Under the pieces are notes generated by a model that worked only from the letters and a program-made list of their open reading frames with translations, was not told where the DNA came from and did not search any database. A stretch of DNA of 64,000 nt, taken from positions 868,001-932,000 of the forward strand of contig CAWJGO010000002.1 in the NCBI GenBank assembly GCA_963842515.1, written 5' to 3'. Source of the stretch: CADEED01 sp963842515. Its GTDB lineage: Bacteria; Pseudomonadota; Gammaproteobacteria; Steroidobacterales; Steroidobacteraceae. Position 1 is the first letter of the stretch. Each line of letters starts with the position of its first letter. The translations under genes and the position numbers were made by a program. This document shows positions 33,676 to 41,556 of this stretch, one piece after another.

Positions 33676-34886
33676 ACGCGATTCGCGTCATCTTCGTCGA
33701 CGACGAACCGCGAGTGCTCGAAGGCTTGAAGCGCATGCTGCGGCCCAAGCGCAACGAGTGGCAGATGACTTTCGTCGGCAGCGCGCAGGCCGCGCTCGAA
33801 GCGTTGAAGGCCGAGCCCTGCGAAGTCGTGGTCACCGACATGCGCATGCCGGGCATGAACGGCGCCGAGCTCCTGGAGGTTGTTCAACGGGAGTATCCCG
33901 ACACCATCCGCCTCATCCTCTCGGGTCAGGCCGAGACGGAATCGGTCATGAAAGCGCTCGGTGTTTCGCACCAGTTCCTCTCCAAGCCGTGCGATGCGGA
34001 AATCCTGCAGGGCACGATCTCGCGCGCTTTTGCATTGCGCGACCTCGCCGGCAGTGAGTCCGTCAAGGCGCTGGTGGCGCGCATCAACAAACTACCGACG
34101 CTGCCGGCCACCTACCAGAAGCTCGTCGAGACGCTGCGTCAGCCGAACTCCAGCATCGAAGACGTTTCAGCGGTCATCGCCACCGATCCGTCGATGACCG
34201 CAAGACTGCTCAAGCTCGTCAACTCCGCCTACTTCGGCCTGCAGAAGCCGGTCGCCGACGTCGGCCGCGCCGGCGCGCTGCTCGGTCTCGATCGCATCAT
34301 GGCGCTGGTGCTGGGCCAGGGCATCTTTTCCGACTGCGATCCGCCCAAGGTGGAAGGATTCAGCATGGAAGCGTTGTGGCACCACAGCGTGACCACGGCC
34401 GCCGCCGCGCATCGCATCGCCATCGCCGAACAACTGGACCGCGAGCAGGTCGCGGCCGCATTCCTCGCCGGCATGCTGCACGACATCGGCAAGCTGGTGC
34501 TCGCCATGGGCCTGCCCGAGCAGTACGCGAAAGTGCTCAAGCACGCGGGTGACCGGCCCGGCGACCTGCAGCAGATCGAAATGCTCGAACTGCGCGCCGC
34601 GCACACCGACGTGGGTGCGTACCTCGTGGGCCTGTGGGGCCTGCCTAACACGATTGCCGAAGCGATCGCCTATCACGAAGACCCTTCGCAGTCGCCCAAC
34701 CCCAAGTTCGGCCTGCCGGGCATCGTGCACGTGGCGGATCGCCTCGCGCATCGCCCCGACATCGAAGACGCGCGTTCACCCGAGCTTGGCCTGAACCTGG
34801 TCTATCTCGAAGCGCACCACCGCCTCGAGAAATGGAATGAGTGGCGCGAAGCCTGCGCCCCCACGCTGCAAGGAACGCATTCATGA
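33672..34886 (+). CDS. response regulator with HDOD output domain
   Basis: 404 residues starting TTG at 33672, which overlaps the kinase stop (TTGA). Receiver IRVIFVDDEPRVLEGLKRML with phosphoacceptor Asp in EVVVTDMRMPGMNG, then LILSGQAETESVMKAL and a Lys in LSKPCDAEI. An HDOD domain follows: INKLPTLPATYQKLVETLRQ, IATDPSMTARLLKLVNSAYFGL, FLAGMLHDIGKLVLAMGLPE. The H-D of LHDIGK is present in the HDOD-style helix. HDOD proteins are commonly signal-transduction scaffolds or cyclic-di-GMP linked, with no established enzyme activity. It overlaps the next regulator by four bases. Confidence 0.9.
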   Translation: MNAIRVIFVDDEPRVLEGLKRMLRPKRNEWQMTFVGSAQAALEALKAEPCEVVVTDMRMPGMNGAELLEVVQREYPDTIRLILSGQAETESVMKALGVSHQFLSKPCDAEILQGTISRAFALRDLAGSESVKALVARINKLPTLPATYQKLVETLRQPNSSIEDVSAVIATDPSMTARLLKLVNSAYFGLQKPVADVGRAGALLGLDRIMALVLGQGIFSDCDPPKVEGFSMEALWHHSVTTAAAAHRIAIAEQLDREQVAAAFLAGMLHDIGKLVLAMGLPEQYAKVLKHAGDRPGDLQQIEMLELRAAHTDVGAYLVGLWGLPNTIAEAIAYHEDPSQSPNPKFGLPGIVHVADRLAHRPDIEDARSPELGLNLVYLEAHHRLEKWNEWREACAPTLQGTHS

Positions 34887-36031
34887 GCAAGAGGGTCCTG
34901 TTTGTCGACGACGAGCCGCTGGTACTGGACGGGATTCGCCGCCAGTTGCGCAACCGTCTCGACGTCGAGACGGCGACTGGCGCCGTCGCCGGGCTAGCGT
35001 TGATCGAATCCAAGGGGCCGTTCGCCGTGGTGGTTTCCGACATGCGCATGCCGGAGATGAATGGCGCGCGCTTCCTCGCCAAGGTCAACGAGATCGCGCC
35101 CGATACCGTGCGCATGGTCCTTTCGGGACAGGCGGACCTCGATTCGACCGTGGCCGCCGTCAACGAAGGCCACATCTTCCGTTTCCTGATGAAACCCTGC
35201 GATACGGAGAAGCTGATCCAGTCGATCAACTGCGGCATCGATCAATACAACCTGGTCAACGCCGAAAGAAACCTGCTCGAAAACACGCTCAATGCCACCG
35301 TGAAGGTTCTGGTCGAGGTGCTGGGCCTCATCAACCCGGCAGCGCAGCAGCGTGCATCGCAGATCGAGAAATACGCCGAGACGGCGAGCGCCGCGCTCAA
35401 GCTGCAGGGCGCGTGGAAGTATCGTCTGGCGTCGATGTTGTCGCAGGTCGGCTGCATCACTCTTCCGGCCGAGACGCTCGCCAAGGTCTACGGCGGCCAG
35501 CCGCTCAGCGAAGAAGAAAACAAGCTGTACGAATCACATCCGGAAGTCGCCGGAAAGTTGTTAGGACAGATTCCCCGTCTCGAGGACGTCGCCGGCATGG
35601 TTGCTGGCCAGCTGCGCGCGCCAGGCAAGGACGTCATGGGCAACGATTTCGCCAACATGAACCCGCAACATCTCGGCGCGGCCATCCTCTGGTCCGCGGT
35701 GCGCTTCGACCAGCTGGTCAACCAGGGACGCTCGGCACAGGCTGCCGCGCAGCAGATCCGCCAGCTCGTCCCGCACCTGCCGCCGGCCATCACCGAAGCA
35801 ATGATGAAGGCGCCGGTTGCTGCTGGCGGCCGCCGGGAATCGCGGTCCGTGAGCGTCAACAATCTCGCGGTGGGCATGGTCTTCGAGGCCGATGTGCTCT
35901 CCGCGAAGGGCATTCGACTGGTGCCGAAAGGCGTGGAAATCACAGGTTCATTGCTGGGGCGACTACGCACCATCGCCAGCGGCGTCGGAGTCGCGGAGCC
36001 CATCCGGGTATCCGTCCTGGTGCGGGATTAA
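34883..36031 (+). CDS. response regulator with a degenerate HD-GYP-like domain
   Basis: 382 residues from ATG at 34883 (ribosome site AAGGA nine bases upstream; it overlaps the previous stop as ATGA). Receiver RVLFVDDEPLVLDGIRRQL with phosphoacceptor Asp in VVVSDMRMPEMNG and the Lys in FLMKPCDTEKLIQ. The second half follows the HD-GYP layout (the coiled-coil ERNLLENTLNATVKVLVEVLGL, a first helix AAQQRASQIEKYAETASAALKL), but the HD pair is gone (YRLASMLSQVGCITLP where LLHDIGK is expected). SHPEVAGKLLGQIP keeps one His, and the GYP loop reads RAPGKDVMGNDF. A cyclic-di-GMP phosphodiesterase is therefore unlikely; a binding or scaffold role is inferred. The last 70 residues look like a small beta domain (VNNLAVGMVFEADVLSAKGIRLVPKGVE). 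Confidence 0.85.
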   Translation: MSKRVLFVDDEPLVLDGIRRQLRNRLDVETATGAVAGLALIESKGPFAVVVSDMRMPEMNGARFLAKVNEIAPDTVRMVLSGQADLDSTVAAVNEGHIFRFLMKPCDTEKLIQSINCGIDQYNLVNAERNLLENTLNATVKVLVEVLGLINPAAQQRASQIEKYAETASAALKLQGAWKYRLASMLSQVGCITLPAETLAKVYGGQPLSEEENKLYESHPEVAGKLLGQIPRLEDVAGMVAGQLRAPGKDVMGNDFANMNPQHLGAAILWSAVRFDQLVNQGRSAQAAAQQIRQLVPHLPPAITEAMMKAPVAAGGRRESRSVSVNNLAVGMVFEADVLSAKGIRLVPKGVEITGSLLGRLRTIASGVGVAEPIRVSVLVRD

Positions 36032-36041
36032 AGGTACCTTT

Positions 36042-36626
36042 ATGGAAAAGAGCAAACTACTGCTGGTCGACGACGAGCCCAACCTCACTTCGGCGCTGGT
36101 ACGCAGCCTCGATCGCTCGCAGTTCGACATCTTCACCGCCGACTCCGCGCAGCAGGGGCTCATGATTCTCGCCGGCAACGACATCGACGTGGTGGTATCC
36201 GACGAACGCATGCCGGGCATGACCGGCAGCCAGTTCCTCACCGAAGTGCGCAAGAAGTGGCCCAACACCATCCGCATGATCCTGTCCGGCCAGGCGGACC
36301 TGGAAGCCGCGGTGCGCGCCATCAACGAGGGTGAGGTGTACCGCTTCCTGCTCAAGCCGTGCCATCCCAAAGAGCTGCAGATGACGATCCTGCAGGGGCT
36401 GCAGCACAAGAAGCTCGTGGCGCAGAGCCGCAAGCTGCTGCAGGAGCATCAGAAAACCATGAACCTGCTCGAGGCCCTCGAGAAGGACAATCCCGGCATC
36501 ACCAAGGTCGAGCTCGATGAAGACGGCGCGATCTTGATGGACGAAGCCGAGCCGGGTGCCCACGAAGACGTGCAATCGCTGCTCAACGACCTCGAGCGCG
36601 AGATGGCCAAGATCGGTAGTAGATAG
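36042..36626 (+). CDS. single-domain-like response regulator with a short coiled-coil tail
   Basis: 194 residues from ATG at 36042 (AAGG ribosome site). Receiver KLLLVDDEPNLTSALVRSL, phosphoacceptor Asp in VVVSDERMPGMTG, then RMILSGQADLEAAVRAINEG, and Lys in FLLKPCHPKEL, close to the preceding regulator (LSGQADLDSTVAAVNEG). The tail (QHKKLVAQSRKLLQEHQKTM) is helical; the end DEPEPGAHEDVQSLLNDLE-like segment is acidic. There is no DNA-binding or enzyme domain. It is the third in a row of receiver proteins likely made by duplication. Confidence 0.88.
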   Translation: MEKSKLLLVDDEPNLTSALVRSLDRSQFDIFTADSAQQGLMILAGNDIDVVVSDERMPGMTGSQFLTEVRKKWPNTIRMILSGQADLEAAVRAINEGEVYRFLLKPCHPKELQMTILQGLQHKKLVAQSRKLLQEHQKTMNLLEALEKDNPGITKVELDEDGAILMDEAEPGAHEDVQSLLNDLEREMAKIGSR

Positions 36627-36632
36627 GCAATT

Positions 36633-36649
36633 GCGGCCCGGTGGGCCGC
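36633..36649. terminator. hairpin between convergent regulator and fabH genes
   Basis: A perfect 7-bp stem (GCGGCCC / GGGCCGC) with a GGT loop starts 7 bases after the regulator stop. It has no T-run on either strand, so intrinsic termination is uncertain. Confidence 0.4.
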
Positions 36650-36674
36650 ATCCGACGGCAAGGTGTAAGGCCGC

Positions 36675-37649
36675 CTAGTAGCGGATCAGCGCCGAGCCCC
36701 AAGTGAAGCCGCCACCAAAGGCTTCCAGCAACAGCAGATCGCCCCGCTTCACACGGCCGTCGCGCACACCGGTATCCAGCGCCAAGGGCACCGAGGCGGT
36801 CGAGGTGTTGCCGTGGTCCTGCACCGTGACGATGACCCGTTCCATGGGCAGCTCCAGCCGCTTGGCCATCGCGCCGATGATGCGGATGTTGGCCTGGTGC
36901 GGAATCAACCAGTTGACCGCGGATTTCTCCAGGCCATTGTGCGCGAGCGCTTCGTCGACCGCGCCACCCAGTTTGGTGACGGCGACCTTGAATACTTCGC
37001 TGCCGGCCATCCTGATGCCGATGTCGACCTTGTTGGTCTTTGGATCGATGGCAAAGCCCTTGGATACACCGCTGTCGACGTACAGCAGGTCCTTGTAGGC
37101 ACCGTCGGAATGCAGGTGCGTGCTCATGATGCCGGGCTCCGCCGAGGGCTTGATCACCACGGCACCCGCGCCGTCGCCAAACAACACGGCGGTATTTCGA
37201 TCCGACCAGTTGGTGATGCGCGAGAGAGTCTCGGCGCCCACCACCAGGGCGCACTTGGCCTCCCCGGCCTTCACGAACTTGTCGGCAATGGACAGCGCGT
37301 ATATGAACCCGCTGCACGCGGTCTCCACGGAGAACGCGGGGCAACCGCGCGCACCGAGGCGCGCCTGCAGCAGCGTGCCGCAATTCGGGAATACCAGGTC
37401 CGGCGTGGTGGTCCCGAAGACGATGAAATCGATTTCGGCCGGGGTGACGCCCGCGGCCTCGATGGCGCGGCGCGCCGCGGCTTCGCCCAGGTCGACGGTA
37501 GTTTGGCCGTCGGCCGCGATATGGCGGCGTTCGATGCCGGTGCGCGTGCGGATCCACTCGTCGGTGGTTTCCATCTTCTTTTCGAGATCGAAATTCGTGA
37601 CGATCTTTTCCGGAAGGTAGGACCCTGTGCCGGCGATACGTGAATACAT
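36675..37649 (-). CDS. fabH: 3-oxoacyl-[acyl-carrier-protein] synthase III
   Basis: Starts fatty-acid synthesis by condensing acetyl-CoA with malonyl-ACP. 324 residues from ATG at 37649 (AAAGGGG ribosome site, eight bases before). Active-site residues: Cys112 in SVETACSGF, His in WLIPHQANIRI, and Asn in DHGNTSTASV. The signatures TGSYLPEKIVTNFDLE, and FGGGFTWGSALIRY at the end, are standard. It is the last gene of yceD-rpmF-plsX-fabH on the minus strand; fabD, fabG and acpP, which usually follow, are not here. Convergent with the regulator at 36042. Confidence 0.96.
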   Translation of the reverse strand: MYSRIAGTGSYLPEKIVTNFDLEKKMETTDEWIRTRTGIERRHIAADGQTTVDLGEAAARRAIEAAGVTPAEIDFIVFGTTTPDLVFPNCGTLLQARLGARGCPAFSVETACSGFIYALSIADKFVKAGEAKCALVVGAETLSRITNWSDRNTAVLFGDGAGAVVIKPSAEPGIMSTHLHSDGAYKDLLYVDSGVSKGFAIDPKTNKVDIGIRMAGSEVFKVAVTKLGGAVDEALAHNGLEKSAVNWLIPHQANIRIIGAMAKRLELPMERVIVTVQDHGNTSTASVPLALDTGVRDGRVKRGDLLLLEAFGGGFTWGSALIRY

Positions 37650-37659
37650 GCTGCCCCTT

Positions 37660-38685
37660 TTATTTCTGCGCGTTGTCGGGCGAGCGCGCTTTCGCCAGGG
37701 CACTCGCAATCGCCTCGGGCAGACCCCGGCGCATCGCGGTGGCGGCCGTTGCCACGGCCTGGGCGAATGCGACGCGGTCCGCGCTGCCGTGGCTTTTTAC
37801 CACGACTGCGGTCAGTCCGACCATGCAGGCGCCGTTGTAGCGGCGCGGGTCCAGTTTTTCACCGACGCGCCGCAGGACCGGGCGGGCTAGCAACCCGGAT
37901 ATCTTGCTGGTCGTGTTGCGCGAGAATTCCGTGCGCAGCTGTTCGGTGATGAGTTTGGCGAGACCTTCCATCGCCTTCAACGCAACGTTGCCGGTGAATC
38001 CATCGGTAACCACCACGTCGACGTTCTCATCGAAGATGTGGTTACCCTCGACGAAGCCGAGATAGTTGACGCCGCTCGCGCGGATCAGCTCGTGGGCATC
38101 CTGCACGAGCTCATGACCCTTGGTGTCTTCCTCACCGATGTTGAGCAGCCCGACGCGCGGATTGGCAATACCGAAGACGTCGCGCGCGACGATCGAGCCC
38201 ATGGTGGCAAACTGCGCCAGCTGCAGCGCGGTGGCCTTGGTATTCGCACCGAGATCGAGGATGTGCGTGTGCCCGCCATTGCGTGCCGGCACCGACGACA
38301 TGATCGGCGCACGCTCTACCGACCCTACGGTCTTGAGCACGAAATGCGCCATGGCGGTGAGCGCGCCGGTGTTGCCGGCGCTCACCATGGCGCCGGCGCG
38401 GCCTTGCTTCACCAGGTCGATGGCGATGCGCATCGAGGAATCTTTGCGGCGGCGAATCGCCTCGCGCGGATGCTCGGACATGCCGACGATCGTCGCGGCA
38501 GGGTGAACCGACACGCGCGCGCGCAATCCCGCCGGCAGGGGTACCAGCGCAGGTTCGATGACGGAGGGGTCGCCCACGAGGATCAGCTCGAGGGCGGGAT
38601 CAGTGACGAGTGCGTGCAGCGCACCGGGTATGCACTCCGGCGCACCGCTGTCGCCACTCATCACATCGACGGCGACCGACGGCAT
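37660..38685 (-). CDS. plsX: phosphate acyltransferase PlsX
   Basis: Makes acyl-phosphate from acyl-ACP for phospholipid synthesis. 341 residues: MPSVAVDVMSGDSGAPECIPGALHAL, the GDxGxxxxxxGA opening; AMVSAGNTGALTAMAHFVLKTV; MSSVPARNGGHTHILDLGANTKA; GVNYLGFVEGNHIFDENVDVVVTDGFTGNVALKAMEG. All are family motifs. The stop is 11 bp before the fabH ATG; the start lies 34 bp after rpmF. In proteobacteria plsX, rpmF and fabH normally form one unit, as here. Confidence 0.97.
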   Translation of the reverse strand: MPSVAVDVMSGDSGAPECIPGALHALVTDPALELILVGDPSVIEPALVPLPAGLRARVSVHPAATIVGMSEHPREAIRRRKDSSMRIAIDLVKQGRAGAMVSAGNTGALTAMAHFVLKTVGSVERAPIMSSVPARNGGHTHILDLGANTKATALQLAQFATMGSIVARDVFGIANPRVGLLNIGEEDTKGHELVQDAHELIRASGVNYLGFVEGNHIFDENVDVVVTDGFTGNVALKAMEGLAKLITEQLRTEFSRNTTSKISGLLARPVLRRVGEKLDPRRYNGACMVGLTAVVVKSHGSADRVAFAQAVATAATAMRRGLPEAIASALAKARSPDNAQK

Positions 38686-38719
38686 GCGTTACGAGCGGAG
38701 CTGAAGCCCCGCTCCGCAA

Positions 38720-38914
38720 CTATTCTTCGGTCTCGACTTCGGCCGGTTTTTCGATGACGCGTTTGCCGCGATAAAAACCGTCGGGGGTGATGCGGTGACG
38801 CAGATGGGTTTCACCCGACTGCGGGTCGACGGACAACGCGGGCTTCGCGAGCGCGTCGTGCGAACGATGCATACCGCGCTTCGACGGGGTTTTGCGACTT
38901 TTCTGAACGGCCAT
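38720..38914 (-). CDS. rpmF: 50S ribosomal protein L32
   Basis: 64 residues: MAVQKSRKTPSKRGMHRSHDAL, the universal L32 opening, then HLRHRITPDGFYRGKRVI and an acidic tail (EKPAEVETEE). It lacks the zinc-ribbon cysteines, the usual C-minus form. Follows yceD by 24 bp and precedes plsX by 34 bp. Confidence 0.97.
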   Translation of the reverse strand: MAVQKSRKTPSKRGMHRSHDALAKPALSVDPQSGETHLRHRITPDGFYRGKRVIEKPAEVETEE

Positions 38915-38938
38915 GGAACCAATCCTCTTGGGCGACTA

Positions 38939-39469
38939 CTACTTGCGTTTCAACAGTTCGCCCAACTGTGCAAACGGTTTTTGAACCTGTGCGTCGGCAG
39001 CCTCTTCAGCTTCAACCTCGTGTCCGGGCAGCCGCATCGTGCCGCCCGCACACTCGCTTCCTTCCGCGTGACGCGCCACGTTCGGCATCGCCAGCAAGAT
39101 CTCTTCATCGACGAGGTCGCGAACGCTGACGCTATCGGCCTCGACCAGAAATACTTCCAGGCCCTCTGGCACCCGGTCAGCCGCGTCGTAATCGCTGACC
39201 AGCGCGACACGCGACTTCACGTTGATCGGCCAGCGCATCGCCTGCATGCAGCGCTGACAAACCACTTCGGGCTGCGCGCTCACATCGAGATCAGCGACCG
39301 CGTACCCGGCCTGTCGCGAGAAGCGCACGTTGCCGCGCGCCTCTCCGTCGGTCGTCGACAACTCATGCGAAACCCGGGGCAACTCAGCGAGCGGAATCGT
39401 AAAGTCGATCGCTGCTTCGGTACCTACCAAGGAGTCGACGGGAGCGCGTCGGGACCAGCCCAGTGACAT
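38939..39469 (-). CDS. yceD: YceD/DUF177 family protein
   Basis: 176 residues from ATG at 39469 (MSLGWSRRAPVDSL). DUF177 signature: RFSRQAGYAVADLDVSAQPEVVCQRCMQAM, with the C-x-x-C that starts the conserved core; then DYDAADRVPEGLEVFLVEADSVSVRDLVDEEILLAMPNVARH, an acidic middle, and LGELLKRK at the end. The family sits next to rpmF in many bacteria and is linked to 23S rRNA or ribosome assembly, but the biochemical role is not firm. The strong promoter at 39479-39507 implies transcription starts almost at the ATG. Confidence 0.9.
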   Translation of the reverse strand: MSLGWSRRAPVDSLVGTEAAIDFTIPLAELPRVSHELSTTDGEARGNVRFSRQAGYAVADLDVSAQPEVVCQRCMQAMRWPINVKSRVALVSDYDAADRVPEGLEVFLVEADSVSVRDLVDEEILLAMPNVARHAEGSECAGGTMRLPGHEVEAEEAADAQVQKPFAQLGELLKRK

Positions 39470-39478
39470 GGGGCGCGT

Positions 39479-39507
39479 ATGATAGGGACCGCGTCCCGCC
39501 AAGTCAA
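39479..39507 (-). promoter_or_regulatory. sigma70 promoter of the yceD-rpmF-plsX-fabH operon
   Basis: On the minus strand TTGACT, a 17-base spacer and TATCAT make a near-consensus promoter. Start of transcription should fall within about three bases of the yceD ATG at 39469, which would give a leaderless mRNA unless a later start codon is used. Confidence 0.75.
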
Positions 39508-39536
39508 AACAACATTAACCCTAAGCCCTTGTTTTT

Positions 39537-40133
39537 ATGAGCCCCAATGCGCCCACGCGGCCGCTGATCCTCGCCTCCACGTCCCGATACCGCGCCGGCC
39601 TCCTCACGCGTTTCGGGCTGGATTTCACGGCCCAGGATCCGGCCGTGGACGAAAACGAACGGCACGGCGAAACGCCCCGCGGACGGGCTTTCCGGCTGTC
39701 GGAGGCCAAGGCGGAGGCCGTGGCGGCGAAATTCCCCGGCGCCATCGTCATCGGTGGCGACCAGGTGCCGGCGACAGCCACCACGATACTCAACAAGCCC
39801 GGTAACGAGGCCAACTGTCGTGAGCAGCTGAAGCTGCTGTCGGGATCGACGGCTGAGTTCTATACGGCCTGCACGGTGCGTTGCCTGGATACCGGCGTGA
39901 AGCTCTCCCACGTGGATACCACCGCGGTGAAACTGCGGCCGCTCGCGGATGCGGAAATCGATCGCTACATCGAGCGCGAGAAACCGTTCGATTGCGCCGG
40001 CGGCTTCAAGGCCGAGGCACTCGGCATCGTGCTTTTCGAGCGCATCGACACCGAAGACCCGACAGCGATCGTCGGGCTGCCGCTCATTTGGCTGGCGGGA
40101 GCCCTGCGCGCCGTCGGCTTCGCCGTCCCCTAA
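39537..40133 (+). CDS. maf: Maf/YceF-type nucleoside triphosphate pyrophosphatase (7-methyl-GTP type)
   Basis: House-cleaning pyrophosphatase of 198 residues. The Maf opening reads PLILASTSRYRAGLLTRFGLDF, followed by ENERHGETPRGRAFRLSEAKAEAVAAKF, the catalytic Asp region VIGGDQVPAT, and the terminal AIVGLPLIWLAGALRAVGF. GGDQV and the S-T-S-R-Y signature place it in the YceF subgroup, which in E. coli favours 7-methyl-GTP. Its neighbour yceD-rpmF-plsX is the usual YceF context. It is divergent from yceD and convergent with rluC; the stops overlap by four bases. Confidence 0.92.
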   Translation: MSPNAPTRPLILASTSRYRAGLLTRFGLDFTAQDPAVDENERHGETPRGRAFRLSEAKAEAVAAKFPGAIVIGGDQVPATATTILNKPGNEANCREQLKLLSGSTAEFYTACTVRCLDTGVKLSHVDTTAVKLRPLADAEIDRYIEREKPFDCAGGFKAEALGIVLFERIDTEDPTAIVGLPLIWLAGALRAVGFAVP

Positions 40134-41152
40134 CTAGATTTTTTCTCTCGCGGTGCGTTGAGCGTATCAACGACCGCGGCAAGATCGGGTGGCAGCGGCG
40201 CGCTCACGCTGAATCCCATGCCGGTGTCCGGCCATATGAAACTCACGTGGTGAGCATGCAGGAACATGCGCTTGAGTCCGAGGGCGTGCATGGTCGCGTT
40301 GAATTCAGCTTCCCCATATTTTTCGTCGCCGGCCAGCGGATAGCCGGCATGCGTCGCATGCACGCGAATCTGGTGGGTGCGGCCGGTTTCGAGCGCGACC
40401 TCCACGAGCGAGGCGCGCTTGCCGAAGAACTGCACTGGCGTGAATACGCTCACCGCTTCCTTACCCGTGCTGTGCGCCTTCACCGTGCGCTCGCCGCCGA
40501 CGCGGATGTCGGTGCGCAATGGCGCGTCGATGCGCTTCTTTCCCAATTCCCACTTGCCCTTCACGAGCGCCAGATAACGCTTCTCCACCTCCCCGTCGCG
40601 CATCAGCGCATGCAGCATCCGCAATGCCGCAGGCTTGCGCGCGATGAGCAGGATTCCGCTGGTGTCACGATCGATGCGATGCACCAGCTCGAGGGTTTCA
40701 TCCGGCCGCGCGGCGCGCAGCGCCTCGATGACCCCGAAGCTCACGCCGCTGCCGCCGTGCACGGCGACCCCGGCGGGCTTGTTGATGACGAGCAACCGCG
40801 GATCCTCGAACACGATGGCGCCGGTGAGCCCGTCGACCATTGCCGGGGGTGCGCGGCGGGGCGGCGCGGCGGCCCCCAGGCGCACGGGTGGCACGCGCAC
40901 GATGTCGCTTGCCAGCAACCGCACCTCGGGTTTGGCGCGTTTGCCGTTCACACGCACCTCGCCTTTGCGAATCAGCCGGAAAATATGCGTCTTCGGTACA
41001 TCCTTGAGGATTCGGACCAGAAAGTTGTCGAGCCGCTGCCCCGCCCCCTGCTCGCCCGCTTCCACCTGTTGGACTTTGGTCGGTGCAGTGGAGTGCTTCG
41101 GGGGACTTTGCGGCGCCGGCGCCACAGGGGTTTCGTAACGTCTTGTTTTCAC
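40130..41152 (-). CDS. rluC: 23S rRNA pseudouridine synthase RluC
   Basis: Makes pseudouridines 955, 2504 and 2580 in 23S rRNA. 340 residues: N-terminal S4 domain (GQRLDNFLVRILKDVPKTHIFRLIRKGEVRVNGKRAKPEVRLLAS), then the catalytic domain with VINKPAGVAVHGG and the catalytic Asp in VHRIDRDTSGILLIARKPAAL, and IRVHATHAGYPLAGDEKYGE. ATG at 41152 is divergent from rne, the standard rluC-rne arrangement of gammaproteobacteria. The rne promoter overlaps its first codons on the other strand. Confidence 0.95.
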   Translation of the reverse strand: MKTRRYETPVAPAPQSPPKHSTAPTKVQQVEAGEQGAGQRLDNFLVRILKDVPKTHIFRLIRKGEVRVNGKRAKPEVRLLASDIVRVPPVRLGAAAPPRRAPPAMVDGLTGAIVFEDPRLLVINKPAGVAVHGGSGVSFGVIEALRAARPDETLELVHRIDRDTSGILLIARKPAALRMLHALMRDGEVEKRYLALVKGKWELGKKRIDAPLRTDIRVGGERTVKAHSTGKEAVSVFTPVQFFGKRASLVEVALETGRTHQIRVHATHAGYPLAGDEKYGEAEFNATMHALGLKRMFLHAHHVSFIWPDTGMGFSVSAPLPPDLAAVVDTLNAPREKKSS

Positions 41153-41171
41153 TAAGGTCTCGGGCTATGAT
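41143..41171 (+). promoter_or_regulatory. candidate rne promoter
   Basis: TTGTTT and TATGAT separated by 17 bases on the plus strand, in the divergent rluC-rne region and overlapping the first codons of rluC. Predicted start about 41178, giving a leader near 380 nt, similar to the long rne leader of E. coli (361 nt), through which RNase E controls its own mRNA. Confidence 0.6.
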
Positions 41172-41177
41172 TCGCGC

Positions 41178-41556
41178 CGTCGTCGTCCCCAGCTTGTGTG
41201 TGACGACGCAATGCCGCGGCACCGCCGATCGCACTCTGTAATAAGACGACTCGAACGCGCCGCATGTTAGTTGGTCCCCGACAACGGGGCCATCGCTCGA
41301 AGGCCGACTTGAATCGTCGCGCTGAAATGCTCGTCCAAAAGACGCATCTCGCGCACCGTCGGTGAAGTAGCTCAAAGGGTTTTGGCGCTCCGCCCCATCA
41401 TGGGGTGGACATACAACGTGAATACACGTCTCCCTCAAAAACTTTGGCCTCACGGCATGCCCCTCCGCGTCGCGCGGTTGTCTGCAGTGCCGTCCGTAAG
41501 GATATCCGCCGTTCGAATCGAGTTGGCCCGACAGAAGTCATTAGGGTCCAATTCAA
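41178..41556 (+). promoter_or_regulatory. long 5' leader of rne
   Basis: About 380 untranslated bases between the proposed promoter and the rne ATG; no credible gene lies inside. In enterobacteria this leader folds into stem-loops cleaved by RNase E to autoregulate expression. Here several GC-rich pairings are possible, but I cannot prove a homologous fold. Confidence 0.45.
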
